DNA of 24,259 nt from Erysipelotrichaceae bacterium (GTDB taxonomy: Bacteria > Bacillota_I > Bacilli_A > Erysipelotrichales > Erysipelotrichaceae), in the NCBI GenBank assembly GCA_003510215.1, contig DOKQ01000161.1:1-24259 (forward strand), given 5' to 3'. Below the pieces are notes generated by a model. That model made no database searches and was not told where the DNA came from. It saw only the letters and a program-made list of their open reading frames with translations. Below, piece after piece: positions 15,018-23,849 of the stretch (positions are counted from its first letter, which is position 1; each line of letters opens with the position of its first letter). Made by a program: the position numbers and the translations under genes.

Positions 15018-15377
15018 ATGGGAATTGAAAGAACAACAAATTTAGGCAATATCAATATTTCTGAAGAAGCTATCGCTACCTTAGCGGGTGGTGTTGTTTC
15101 AGAGTGCTATGGTGTTGTTGGAATGGCTTCCCAAAAAATCTTGAAAGATGGATTGGCAGAGCTACTTAAAAAAGAAAACTACTCGCGGGGCGTCGTCGTT
15201 CGCAAGGGCGAAGAAGGTTATGAGCTGGACTTGTACATTGTGATAAGTTTTGGAGTGAAAATTACCGAAGTCGTCAGTGAAGTACAGAAAAAAGTTAAAT
15301 ACATGTTAGAAAAGACCTTAGAACAGGATTTTGATAAAATCAACGTTTATGTTCAAGGTGTGAAAGTGATTGGTTAA
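15018..15377 (+). CDS. Asp23/Gls24 family protein (YloU-like)
   Basis: This is a small Asp23/Gls24 (DUF322) family protein of 119 residues. The family opening appears as GNINISEEAIATLAGGVVSE (about 8-27), followed by the conserved CYGVVGMAS. The C-terminal half has ISFGVKITEVVSEVQKKVK. The family is linked to envelope stress and alkaline shock in staphylococci; here the order with fakA matches yloU-yloV of Bacillus. The ATG at 15018 has AGGAGG directly upstream, so an in-frame ATG at 14988 is rejected. It is the first gene after a strong promoter. Confidence 0.93.
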   Translation: MGIERTTNLGNINISEEAIATLAGGVVSECYGVVGMASQKILKDGLAELLKKENYSRGVVVRKGEEGYELDLYIVISFGVKITEVVSEVQKKVKYMLEKTLEQDFDKINVYVQGVKVIG

Positions 15378-15381
15378 TTCA

Positions 15382-17022
15382 ATGGCTTTAAGTAAATTGG
15401 ATGGAAAACAGTTTAAAGCCATGATTGAAAGTGGTGCAAACCACTTATCAAATCGACATCACGAAATTGATGCTTTAAACGTATTCCCCGTTCCGGACGG
15501 TGATACTGGAACCAACATGCATTTAACTTTTTCTTCGGGGGTCAAAGACTCACTTAATATCCATAGTGATCATGTAGGTGATATCGCTAAGGGGCTTTCG
15601 AAGGGCTTACTTATGGGTGCACGCGGAAATTCAGGCGTCATCCTTTCTCAAATCTTCCGTGGTTTCTATCAAAGCATTGATGGGAAACCATTTGTGACAG
15701 CACTTGATATGGCACATGCATTCGTTAAGGGGAGCGAAATTGCATACAAAGCTGTCATGCGTCCTGTAGAGGGGACGATATTAACTGTGCTTCGCGAATC
15801 TGCTTGCTATGCACAGAAGTTTGCGATTGAAAATCCTGAGATTGATGTTATTACATACATGGATTATTTAATCAAGGAAGCGCACGTATCACTTCAAAAT
15901 ACACCTGAGTTACTGCCAGTTTTAAAGGAAGTCGGTGTTGTGGATAGCGGTGGTGCTGGACTCGTTGTCATCTTTGAGGGTTTCAGATATTCGCTGATTG
16001 GCTCTCCAGTGGCAGCGGTCGAAACCGTTGAACACGGTGGCAGTGCTCAATTGTCCATGGAAAATGATGAATTTGGCTATTGCACAGAGTTTATTATCCG
16101 TATTGAACCTGAGAAAATGGATTTCTTCTCTGAAGACAAACTTAAAAAAGGATTATCCCGTCTGGGTGATTCGATTGTTGTGGTTCAGGATGAAGATATT
16201 GTTAAGGTACATATTCATACACTGACACCGGGGGATGCATTGAACCTGGCGCAGCGTTATGGAGAATTTGTTAAACTAAAAATTGAAAACATGCAGGAAC
16301 AACATGCGGCGATTCTTGAAGGAAGTCATGGACATGGCACTTCTGAAAAACCTGCAGCACCTCGCAAGAAATATGCCATTGTGGCAGTAGCGGCAGGCGA
16401 TGGGATCAAAACCATGTTTGAAGAACTGCGTGCTGACATTGTCATCAATGGTGGACAAACGATGAATCCATCAACCGAAGACTTCGTTGCTGCGATTCAG
16501 TCATTGAATGCTGAACACATCTTTGTACTTCCAAATAACTCCAATATCGTTTTGGCTGCCCAACAGGCAGAGTCGGTTTGTGAAGAGCAAAACGTACATG
16601 TACTGATCACCAAGAGCATTCCACAGGGATTGTCTGCTTGCATCATGTTTAATCCAGAAGTTTCCTATGAAGATAATTTGCAGGAAATGTCTGCTGCGAT
16701 TGCGCATGTGAAGACAGGGCAGGTCACTTATGCCATCAAGGACACCGTCATCGATGGACAAGAAATCAAGGCAAATGAGTACATGGGCATTGTCGAAAAG
16801 AAAATTGTCGTGTGTATCAAAGATCGACTCGAAGCAACCAAAATCATGGTTGATGAGCTGATTGATTCAGATGCTGAAATTGTCACTCTCATTTATGGAA
16901 ATGATGTCAGTGAAGATGAGGCAAATGAAATCAGTGAATATATTACATCAAAATACAATGTAGAAGTTGAAGTTCATGAGGGTAAACAACCTGTCTATAG
17001 CTTCATAGTAGGTGTTGAATAA
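15382..17022 (+). CDS. fakA: Fatty acid kinase ATP-binding subunit FakA (YloV, DAK domain)
   Basis: FakA, 546 residues, phosphorylates fatty acids carried by FakB (DegV-type) proteins, feeding exogenous fatty acids into phospholipids. The N-terminal DhaL-type kinase domain (about 1-205) has the metal-binding NVFPVPDGDTGTN with Asp39, Asp41 and Asn45. The middle domain has Cys234, His277 and His279, matching the zinc ligands described for the staphylococcal protein. The C-terminal FakB-like domain covers about 320-546. The ATG at 15382 has a weak ribosome site, and a TTG at 15370 is possible; coupling to the upstream gene (4 bases away) may help. No fakB is in the window. Confidence 0.93.
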   Translation: MALSKLDGKQFKAMIESGANHLSNRHHEIDALNVFPVPDGDTGTNMHLTFSSGVKDSLNIHSDHVGDIAKGLSKGLLMGARGNSGVILSQIFRGFYQSIDGKPFVTALDMAHAFVKGSEIAYKAVMRPVEGTILTVLRESACYAQKFAIENPEIDVITYMDYLIKEAHVSLQNTPELLPVLKEVGVVDSGGAGLVVIFEGFRYSLIGSPVAAVETVEHGGSAQLSMENDEFGYCTEFIIRIEPEKMDFFSEDKLKKGLSRLGDSIVVVQDEDIVKVHIHTLTPGDALNLAQRYGEFVKLKIENMQEQHAAILEGSHGHGTSEKPAAPRKKYAIVAVAAGDGIKTMFEELRADIVINGGQTMNPSTEDFVAAIQSLNAEHIFVLPNNSNIVLAAQQAESVCEEQNVHVLITKSIPQGLSACIMFNPEVSYEDNLQEMSAAIAHVKTGQVTYAIKDTVIDGQEIKANEYMGIVEKKIVVCIKDRLEATKIMVDELIDSDAEIVTLIYGNDVSEDEANEISEYITSKYNVEVEVHEGKQPVYSFIVGVE

Positions 17023-17043
17023 AAGGGCTTTAAGCCCTTTTTT
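17021..17043 (+). terminator. Intrinsic terminator of fakA
   Basis: AAAGGGC (17022-17028) pairs with GCCCTTT (17034-17040) over TTTAA, followed by more T to 17043. It starts in the fakA stop codon and ends 14 bases before recG. Confidence 0.88.
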
Positions 17044-17057
17044 CTCAAGGAGGACTC

Positions 17058-19052
17058 ATGGCACGTCCATTTACTGACCGTCAGAAAGACATTATCACAC
17101 TCTATTCAAAAGAAACCAGCAATCAGATGCTCCGTCTGGTTCCTTTACGCTATGAGTATTATGAAGCAACGGATGAAGATACGTTGCTGACAGGCAGTTC
17201 CATTGTTCTTGAGGGTAGAATCACATCTCCACTTCAAACGGTTCGGTATCGGGGTAAGCAATCGGTAACACGCTTTACCTTTTCGACTGAATCCAATGAT
17301 TACAAAGTGAGTATTTTTAATCGTCCATGGTTAAAATCGCCTGATGAAAAGACATCGGTTGTAGTCAAAGGTCGATATGATGGTTCACAACGCATCACAG
17401 CGTCCAATGTTCTTTTTACAACACTTTCACAGCAACCAAGTGTTGTTCCAGTATATCCTTTAAAAGAAGGTGTCAAACAACGGGATTTACGGGCAATTAT
17501 AGCTAAAACCTACCAGAACTGTAAAGATGAATTTTCCGATCAGATACCTGATTATTTAAGGAAGAAATACCGCTTAAGCTCCTTATCGTCGGCGATACGA
17601 ATGCTTCATTTTCCTCAAAACCCACAGGAAGTTTTGCAAGCAACCCGAACATTTAAATATCAGGAGTTTTTAAGGTACATGACGGAAGTCACGCTCCGCA
17701 AGAAAATGGGTATGTACAAAAAATTAACACCCTATAGCATATCGGAGAGCAAACTCGAGGCATTTATAAAATATCTGCCTTTTGAACTTACCGTTGATCA
17801 GCAAATGGTTACGCAAGAGATTATCTCTGATATGACTTCTGATGTTCGGATGTCACGCTTATTGCAGGGGGATGTTGGAAGTGGCAAGACGGCAGTTGCA
17901 GCGATTGTAGCGTATGCGGTTACCCTAGGCAGTAAACAGGTTGCGATATTGGCCCCAACCGAATTGCTGGCAACGCAGCACCTGAAATCCTTTAAACAGT
18001 TCTTTAAGAATGTGGATGTCGTTATCGAAGGTTTGTATGCTTCCATGCCCAACTCAGTTCAATTAGATGTGATTGAACGTTGCAAGAAGAAACAGGTTGA
18101 TATTCTTATCGGAACCCATTCTATTTTTCAGGACCGTATTTTTTTCAGTGATTTAGGCCTAGTCATTGTGGATGAGCAACATCGTTTTGGCGTAAGGCAA
18201 CGTCAGATGCTCTATGAAAAGGGAACATCTGTCGATGTTCTGATGATGAGTGCAACACCGATCCCTCGAACACTAGCTTCCACACTATTTGCGGATATGG
18301 ATGTTAGTACCATCGAAACCATGCCTTCTGGACGAAAAAAAATTGTAACCACACTCATTAAAGAGAATAGCATCCGGTCCATTCTGGATACACTGATTGA
18401 CCTGGTACAGGCTAAGAATCAGATTTATGTGGTTTGTCCAACCATTGTCGAAAGCGATGCACTCAATGTTAAAAGTGTAACGACCATTGCGGCTTCGCTC
18501 AAAGCGGCGATGGGCCATTTGTGGCGAATTGAAGCTTTGCATGGTCAACTGAAAGCAACAGAAAAAGAAGCCATTATGAATCAGTTTTCTGCAGGAAACA
18601 TTGATGTTTTGGTATCTACAACAGTGATTGAAGTTGGTGTGGATGTCAAACAGGCCAATATCATGATTATCTATGATGCTCACCGTTTTGGTCTTTTGCA
18701 GTTGCATCAGTTGCGTGGACGAATTGGTCGTAACCAGTCGCAAGCCTATTGCTATCTGCTAACTTCTTCAAGTGACCCTTTAAGTTTAACCCGACTTCAG
18801 ACACTGGTTGATAGTGACAATGGCTTTCATATTTCCATGCAGGATCTTGCCTTGCGTGGACCAGGTGATTTGCTTGGTATCAAACAGAGTGGATTGCCTC
18901 AGTTTATGATGGGGGATATCGTCAATGATCAGCACATCTTGACCATTGCAAAGGAAGATGCCTATAAGATTGTCTATAGTGAAAACATTGAGGATGTTCA
19001 GTATGTCAACTGGGTATTAAATCAGGAAAATAGTGAAACATTTTTTGAATGA
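17058..19052 (+). CDS. recG: ATP-dependent DNA helicase RecG
   Basis: RecG, 664 residues, remodels stalled forks and recombination intermediates. A wedge/OB domain covers about 45-155. The helicase core has Walker A GDVGSGKT (Lys277), the DEQH box at 372-375 and motif III SATPIPRT. Motifs V-VI are in STTVIEVGVDVKQA and LRGRIGR. The C-terminal GPGDLLGIKQSGLP matches the RecG tail. It is slightly short because the usual N-terminal segment with a GIGP-like hairpin and DLL motif is reduced to about 30 residues with no such motif. The ATG has AAGGAGG upstream. It sits 14 bases past a terminator, so how it is transcribed is unclear. Confidence 0.96.
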   Translation: MARPFTDRQKDIITLYSKETSNQMLRLVPLRYEYYEATDEDTLLTGSSIVLEGRITSPLQTVRYRGKQSVTRFTFSTESNDYKVSIFNRPWLKSPDEKTSVVVKGRYDGSQRITASNVLFTTLSQQPSVVPVYPLKEGVKQRDLRAIIAKTYQNCKDEFSDQIPDYLRKKYRLSSLSSAIRMLHFPQNPQEVLQATRTFKYQEFLRYMTEVTLRKKMGMYKKLTPYSISESKLEAFIKYLPFELTVDQQMVTQEIISDMTSDVRMSRLLQGDVGSGKTAVAAIVAYAVTLGSKQVAILAPTELLATQHLKSFKQFFKNVDVVIEGLYASMPNSVQLDVIERCKKKQVDILIGTHSIFQDRIFFSDLGLVIVDEQHRFGVRQRQMLYEKGTSVDVLMMSATPIPRTLASTLFADMDVSTIETMPSGRKKIVTTLIKENSIRSILDTLIDLVQAKNQIYVVCPTIVESDALNVKSVTTIAASLKAAMGHLWRIEALHGQLKATEKEAIMNQFSAGNIDVLVSTTVIEVGVDVKQANIMIIYDAHRFGLLQLHQLRGRIGRNQSQAYCYLLTSSSDPLSLTRLQTLVDSDNGFHISMQDLALRGPGDLLGIKQSGLPQFMMGDIVNDQHILTIAKEDAYKIVYSENIEDVQYVNWVLNQENSETFFE

Positions 19053-19057
19053 TAGTG

Positions 19058-19063
19058 TATAAT
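19058..19063 (+). promoter_or_regulatory. Possible -10 element of the plsX operon
   Basis: TATAAT lies 22 bases upstream of the plsX start, just after recG. At 17-base spacing the upstream hexamer GAAACA (19035-19040) matches three of six -35 positions, so the promoter is only moderately supported. Confidence 0.42.
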
Positions 19064-19085
19064 GAAACTATAAGGGAGAGTACAC

Positions 19086-20048
19086 ATGAAATTAGGAATT
19101 GACTTGATGGGATCCGATTTAGGACCCTCAGAACTGCTGAAAGCGGTTGTGCGATTTTTAAACGATTATCCAGTGGATATCGTTGTTTACGGTAGTGACG
19201 AACCTATGATACATCATCAAAGACTTACATGGGTCAAAACCAGTCAGGTGATGGAAATGGAAGATGGTCCGATGGCGATTCGCCGAAAAAAAGATGCCAG
19301 TATGGTGGTTGCGGTTGAAGATTGTATCGCAAACAAAACGGATGCAGTTATCAGCGCAGGATCGACAGGTGCGCTACTAAGTGCTGCTGTTTTACTATCA
19401 AAACCATTACCGTCCATTGAGCGTCCTGCTTTGCTTGCCAACATACCCAACGCAAAGCAAACCGTTTCTGTCTTTTGTGATATGGGAGCAAATTCGTCCA
19501 ATACACCAGACCAGCTTGCTCAGTTTGCCATTCTTGGGCACATTTACGCAAAATCCATGAATCATATTAACCAACCAACCGTTGGTCTTTTGAACATTGG
19601 CTCCGAGCAGAAAAAAGGTGATGAACTTCATCAGGAAGCTTTCAAGAAAATCAAAGCATTAAGTCAACTGAATTTCGTTGGCAATTTGGAGGGTCGAGAT
19701 CTGTTAAGTGGAAACGTCGATGTCATTGTTACGGATGGATTTAGTGGAAATATTGCACTAAAAACCGTTGAAGGAACGGTTAGTGCTTTTGGTCAGCTCA
19801 TTAAAGAGGCGATTATGTCGACATTCCTTACCAAAATTGGTGGGCTGTTGATCAAAAAATCACTTAGTATCAAGAAAGATCGCTATGACTATCGCAAACA
19901 TGGTGGCGCGATGCTTGCGGGTGTTCATCACCCAATCATCAAAGCCCATGGATCATCCGATCAGGAGGCTTTCTATCATGCCATTCGTCAGGCTTATCAG
20001 ATTGTTGAGGCTCAGGTTATCGAGAAAATGAAGAGGGAATTTGAATGA
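19086..20048 (+). CDS. plsX: Phosphate acyltransferase PlsX
   Basis: PlsX, 320 residues, converts acyl-ACP and phosphate into acyl-phosphate for PlsY, the first step of phospholipid synthesis in most Gram-positive bacteria. The N-terminus has IDLMGSDLGP, close to the usual DAMGGDxxP. The conserved AVISAGSTGALL is at about 88-99. CDMGANSSNTPDQLAQFA and LLNIGSEQKKGDE follow, and VVTDGFSGN-type VTDGFSGNIALK is near 215. Membrane association is peripheral. It follows recG as in Bacillus, but fapR and the fab genes that normally flank it are absent. It overlaps rnc as ATGA. Confidence 0.96.
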   Translation: MKLGIDLMGSDLGPSELLKAVVRFLNDYPVDIVVYGSDEPMIHHQRLTWVKTSQVMEMEDGPMAIRRKKDASMVVAVEDCIANKTDAVISAGSTGALLSAAVLLSKPLPSIERPALLANIPNAKQTVSVFCDMGANSSNTPDQLAQFAILGHIYAKSMNHINQPTVGLLNIGSEQKKGDELHQEAFKKIKALSQLNFVGNLEGRDLLSGNVDVIVTDGFSGNIALKTVEGTVSAFGQLIKEAIMSTFLTKIGGLLIKKSLSIKKDRYDYRKHGGAMLAGVHHPIIKAHGSSDQEAFYHAIRQAYQIVEAQVIEKMKREFE

Positions 20049-20725
20049 GTATCATTGAATTTCTAGCCTCCAAAGGGATCGAGTGTCAATCTAGTTTCTT
20101 GTTGGAAAGGGCCTTTGTTCATACGTCGTTTGTTAATGAAAACCGAAGTGAGAAACATGATAATGAACGTCTTGAGTTTATGGGTGATGCTGTTCTTGAA
20201 CTTTGGGTTTCTCATCGGTTGTATCAGGTAAAGCCGAGATTAAAGGAAGGGCAAATGACAACCATTCGTGCTCAGCTGGTGTGTGAGGAATCACTTGCTG
20301 CTTATACACGTCAGCTACAACTCAAACAGTTTCTTAAGTTAGGCGTTGGTGAGGAGAAGAGTGGTGGACGGGACCGTGATTCTATTTTAGCCAATCTATT
20401 TGAAGCCTTTCTTGGGGCATTGTACATTCAGTGTGGTATGGAGGCAGTAGATGTTATCTGTCAGGAAGTCATTTCTCCTCAACTCAAAGACATCAAACAA
20501 CTTGAAATCACAGATTTTAAGACCCGTCTTCAGGAGTTTGTTCAATCAGATACTCGAAAAACCGTGGTTTATGAAGTTGTTCGCCAGCATGGTCCTTCCA
20601 ATCAGCCGGAGTTTGAAGTGGTCGTTAAACTCGATAGCATCATTTTGGGTAAAGGGAAGGGCAATAGCAAGAAAAAGGCGGAGCAGCAGGCTGCCAAAGC
20701 AGCGTTTACCAAGTTAGTTCGCTAA
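20045..20725 (+). CDS. rnc: Ribonuclease III with Asn at a metal-binding Asp position
   Basis: This is a double-strand-specific endoribonuclease of 226 residues that processes rRNA and structured RNAs. The nuclease domain (about 1-148) has the signature NERLEFMGDAVLE with Glu41, Glu44 and Asp48. It also has Glu68 in KEGQMT, Glu103 and Glu120 in FEAFLGALY. These match E. coli Glu38, Glu41, Asp45, Glu65, Glu100 and Glu117 with a constant offset of three. The position of E. coli Asp114 is Asn117 (codon AAT at 20393-20395). The dsRNA-binding domain covers about 155-225 with the GKGNSKKKAEQQAAK end. It is coupled to plsX by ATGA overlap. Family assignment is certain; full activity is less so. Confidence 0.95.
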   Translation: MSIIEFLASKGIECQSSFLLERAFVHTSFVNENRSEKHDNERLEFMGDAVLELWVSHRLYQVKPRLKEGQMTTIRAQLVCEESLAAYTRQLQLKQFLKLGVGEEKSGGRDRDSILANLFEAFLGALYIQCGMEAVDVICQEVISPQLKDIKQLEITDFKTRLQEFVQSDTRKTVVYEVVRQHGPSNQPEFEVVVKLDSIILGKGKGNSKKKAEQQAAKAAFTKLVR

Positions 20726-20751
20726 GCAGTACATCAAAAAGGAGAACAACT

Positions 20752-21729
20752 ATGATACGTCCAATAATTATACATAATGATCAACTTGTGATGGAGGTAT
20801 CTCCCATCGGAGCGTCGCTGATTTCACTGGTTGACAAGTATCTTAGTAAAGACATTCTCGTGAGTGTCAAACGACAACATGACATCGCAACCAATGACAA
20901 GTATTTTGGAGCAACAGTGGGCCGGTGTGCTAATCGGATTGCTTTTGGAAAGTTTACGTTGGATGGAAAACCCATTCAACTTGAAGTAAATAATGGTATT
21001 CATCATCTTCATGGCGGATCAAATGGATTGCATCGAAAAGTTTTTGATGTCAAAGAAGTGACCCGTGATTCAGTTACTTTGACCACTGAAGTCTTTGAAA
21101 CAGATGATGGTTATCCGGGAAATGCGAAGATTCAGGTGAAGTATCGCCTACATTCAAATCAGTGCATCATTGAACTTTCAGCTTCTTCTAATCAGAAAAG
21201 TATCATGAATCTGACAAATCATGCCTATTTCAATGCAAACTTCTCAGGAAACATTGAAGATCAGCAGGTGTATGTCAATGGTTCATCATTTTATGAGGTG
21301 GATGAAACAGGTTGTACTACGGCTAAGCAAATTGATGTAACAGACACACCCTTTGATTTGCGTACTCCCATTCGATTAATTGATGTACTTGGAAAGAATC
21401 ATCCTCAGTTAAGCTTAGCTTTGGGGATTGATCACCATTTTCCGATTGATGGAGAAGGTCTTCGAAAAGCAGCCACACTTTTAGGAGATGCGGTTGAAAT
21501 CAATGTCTATACAGATGCACCTGGCATTCATGTGTATACTGGGAACTATCTGGATGGATGCGATCACAATGGGTATGGAAAAGTGATTTCAAAAAGAGAT
21601 GGGATATGTTTTGAGGCTCAATCGCTTCCGAATGCAGTGAATATTGATCCAGCATCAGCACCTTGGATTGATATTGAAAATCCATTTTCTAGAACGATTA
21701 TTTATGAATGTAATGGGAGGAAGCAATGA
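20752..21729 (+). CDS. galM: Aldose 1-epimerase (galactose mutarotase)
   Basis: GalM-type epimerase, 325 residues, interconverts alpha and beta anomers of galactose or glucose. The early GATVGRCANRIAFGKF segment matches the family. A catalytic His lies in NLTNHAYFN (about 160), and the C-terminal catalytic Glu in CFEAQSLPNAVN (about 290). It also has the HHLHGG segment near residue 84. No signal peptide, so it is cytoplasmic. The ribosome site is AAGGAG, 26 bases after rnc with no terminator between, so it probably lies on the same transcript. It overlaps galK (ATGA), supporting a role in galactose use. galT and galE are not in the window. Confidence 0.92.
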   Translation: MIRPIIIHNDQLVMEVSPIGASLISLVDKYLSKDILVSVKRQHDIATNDKYFGATVGRCANRIAFGKFTLDGKPIQLEVNNGIHHLHGGSNGLHRKVFDVKEVTRDSVTLTTEVFETDDGYPGNAKIQVKYRLHSNQCIIELSASSNQKSIMNLTNHAYFNANFSGNIEDQQVYVNGSSFYEVDETGCTTAKQIDVTDTPFDLRTPIRLIDVLGKNHPQLSLALGIDHHFPIDGEGLRKAATLLGDAVEINVYTDAPGIHVYTGNYLDGCDHNGYGKVISKRDGICFEAQSLPNAVNIDPASAPWIDIENPFSRTIIYECNGRKQ

Positions 21730-23003
21730 GAAAGCACGAGTTGTATACCTGGCTTGATACAGATGCATTTGTTGAATCGGTGAAGGGATGTGCATATAAA
21801 GACATTGAAGCTCAACGTAAACGTTATAAGCACGTCTTTGATGCCTTTGTTGAGAAGTTTCATGTTTCAACTGAGGATGAAATCCATGTCTTTTCTACTT
21901 CGGGGCGCTGTGAAATTGGTGGGAATCATACAGATCATCAGTATGGACGGGTTCTTGCTGCTGCCATTGACAAGGATCTGATTGCCTTTGTCAAAACATC
22001 GAGTTTGCCTGTGGTTTCTGTCTATTCAACAGGATTTGGGATGATTGAATGTAAACTTGATGATTTGCGTGTTTCGAGCGATGAATATTATACTTCTTCT
22101 GCGCTTATTCGTGGAATTGCACATAAGATGAGTGAAAAGGCAACGATTTCCGGTTTAGATATCATGATGGATTCACAGGTAGCTACCGGTTCGGGAATGT
22201 CTTCTTCAGCCGCATTTGAAGTGCTTATAGGTACCATTTTCAATCATGTCTTTGCTGAACAGCTTTTTACAGCGATAGAGATTGCTCAGATTGGTCAGTT
22301 TGCTGAAAATGTCTATTTTAATAAGCCGTGTGGTCTGATGGATCAGATGGCTGCATCGGTGGGTGGGTTTGTATCCATTGATTTCTATGATCCAGCTGTC
22401 CCTGTTGTGGAAAAAATAGATGTATCATTCGATGAGTCACATTTAAAGCTTGTGCTGATTGATACCAAAGGTTCGCATGCGGGATTATCAGATGAATATG
22501 GATATATGCCAAAAGAGATGAAAGAGGTTGCTGCTCTTTTAGGTGAGCAGGTATTGAGTCGAGTTACATTAGATCAGTTTCTTAAGCATTGTGCTTCACT
22601 TCGACATAAGGTGAGTGATCGGGCTCTTTTGCGCAGTTATCATTTTTTAAAAGAAACAGAGCGGGCAAAACTTCAGGCACAGGCATTAAATCAGCGCAAC
22701 TTTCAACAGTTTCTTGACCTAGTCAATGAGTCTGGAAGATCAAGCTTCATGTATCTTCAGAATGTGATTACTTCCGGAGCGGTTGATGAGCAGCCGTTGG
22801 CATTGGCTTTAGCGCTTGTGGAAGCGATATTAAAGACAGAAGGTGCCTATCGTGTTCATGGCGGTGGACTGGCTGGTTCAATTCTTGCATTTGTTCCGCA
22901 GGTTAAAGTAAATCAGATTCAGGAAGTGATGGAAGGTGTATTTGGGGCTGATGCTGTTGTGATACTGAATCTGCGTAGCATCGGATCAACAAAAATAATT
23001 TAA
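21726..23003 (+). CDS. galK: Galactokinase-family GHMP kinase with GGNHTDH motif
   Basis: This is a GHMP-superfamily sugar kinase of 425 residues, longer than typical GalK (about 390). The galactokinase N-terminal motif appears as GRCEIGGNHTDHQ (60-72). Arg61, His68 and Asp70 are kept, but Asn67 takes the place of the Glu in the usual GEHTDY. The ATP loop is GSGMSSSAAFE (about 157-167). The catalytic Asp is in PCGLMDQMAA, and motif III is YRVHGGGLAGSILAF near 378-392. Overlap with galM supports galactose as substrate, yet the altered sugar-contact residue leaves another sugar possible. I have seen the GGNHTDH form in Clostridia-type galactokinases from memory, unverified here. Confidence 0.85.
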   Translation: MRKHELYTWLDTDAFVESVKGCAYKDIEAQRKRYKHVFDAFVEKFHVSTEDEIHVFSTSGRCEIGGNHTDHQYGRVLAAAIDKDLIAFVKTSSLPVVSVYSTGFGMIECKLDDLRVSSDEYYTSSALIRGIAHKMSEKATISGLDIMMDSQVATGSGMSSSAAFEVLIGTIFNHVFAEQLFTAIEIAQIGQFAENVYFNKPCGLMDQMAASVGGFVSIDFYDPAVPVVEKIDVSFDESHLKLVLIDTKGSHAGLSDEYGYMPKEMKEVAALLGEQVLSRVTLDQFLKHCASLRHKVSDRALLRSYHFLKETERAKLQAQALNQRNFQQFLDLVNESGRSSFMYLQNVITSGAVDEQPLALALALVEAILKTEGAYRVHGGGLAGSILAFVPQVKVNQIQEVMEGVFGADAVVILNLRSIGSTKII

Positions 23004-23012
23004 GGAGAAACT

Positions 23013-23849
23013 ATGGCTAAGATACTTTCAAAAGAATACTTGCATCCGACCATTGTACTGATGGATATTGCTTCTGAGCGGATTGCAAAAAAGGCTCAGG
23101 CAGGCCATTTTATTATGCTTCGCATCGATGATCAGGGTGAACGATTTCCTTTAACTATTGCGGATAAGGACATACAAGCAAATAGTATTCGGATTATTTT
23201 TCAAACCATTGGTCGCAGCACCCGAAAACTTGCTGAAATGAATGTAGGGGATGACATTTTGGATGTTGTGGGTCCATTGGGATCACCGATTGAACTACCC
23301 GATATCCAACGAGTAGCCGTTGTGGGTGGTGGTGTTGGATGTGCGATTGCCTATCCATTTGCCAAAAGTCAATTCGAAATGGGCAGACACGTGGATTTTA
23401 TTGCCGGATTTCGCAGTAAAGAACTGATCTTTCTTGAAGAAGATATGCGTAAGGTTAGTACAACGTTAACCATGACTACGGATGATGGCAGTTATGGCCG
23501 TCAGGGATTTGTGACTGAGGTATTAAAAGAACTGATTGAGTCGGCGTCCATCGATGCGATTGTGGCGATTGGTCCGCTTCCTATGATGAAAGCTGTCAGT
23601 GATGTTTCCAGACCGTATGGTATTAAAACAATCGTATCATTGAATCCTATCATGATTGATGGTACGGGTATGTGTGGCGGATGCCGTGTCACTGTCGATG
23701 GAAAAGTCAAGTTTGCGTGTGTGGATGGTCCGGAATTTGATGGACATCAGGTTGATTTTGACGAACTGATTGTTCGTAATCGTTCCTATAGGGAAATTGA
23801 AGCTCATCAATGTCGACTTGACGAGGAGGTTGCTCATGCAAAAGACTAA
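23013..23849 (+). CDS. nfnA: NfnA/SudB-like ferredoxin-NADP+ reductase subunit alpha
   Basis: This is a flavoprotein of 278 residues in the NfnA/SudB family, the small subunit of NADH-dependent reduced ferredoxin:NADP+ oxidoreductase. The FAD-binding barrel spans about 1-95 and contains GHFIMLRI (31-38) and FPLTIAD. An NAD(P)-binding domain starts at VAVVGGGVGCAIAYP (about 102-116). The C-terminal [2Fe-2S] region has Asp216, Cys221, Cys224 and Cys236. This fits the three-Cys-one-Asp ligand set described for NfnA, and differs from the four Cys of PyrK. The AAGGAG site overlaps the galK stop. The next gene overlaps by 14 bases and is the matching large subunit. Confidence 0.87.
   Translation: MAKILSKEYLHPTIVLMDIASERIAKKAQAGHFIMLRIDDQGERFPLTIADKDIQANSIRIIFQTIGRSTRKLAEMNVGDDILDVVGPLGSPIELPDIQRVAVVGGGVGCAIAYPFAKSQFEMGRHVDFIAGFRSKELIFLEEDMRKVSTTLTMTTDDGSYGRQGFVTEVLKELIESASIDAIVAIGPLPMMKAVSDVSRPYGIKTIVSLNPIMIDGTGMCGGCRVTVDGKVKFACVDGPEFDGHQVDFDELIVRNRSYREIEAHQCRLDEEVAHAKD

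Noticed and set aside
18285..18743. Open frame of 152 codons on the minus strand inside recG
   Set aside because: It is antisense to conserved helicase motifs, has no ribosome site and its sequence has no recognisable domain.
23013..23849. PyrK (dihydroorotate dehydrogenase electron-transfer subunit)
   Set aside because: Only three cysteines plus an Asp are present at the iron-sulfur site, and the partner gene is the GltA/NfnB family rather than pyrD.
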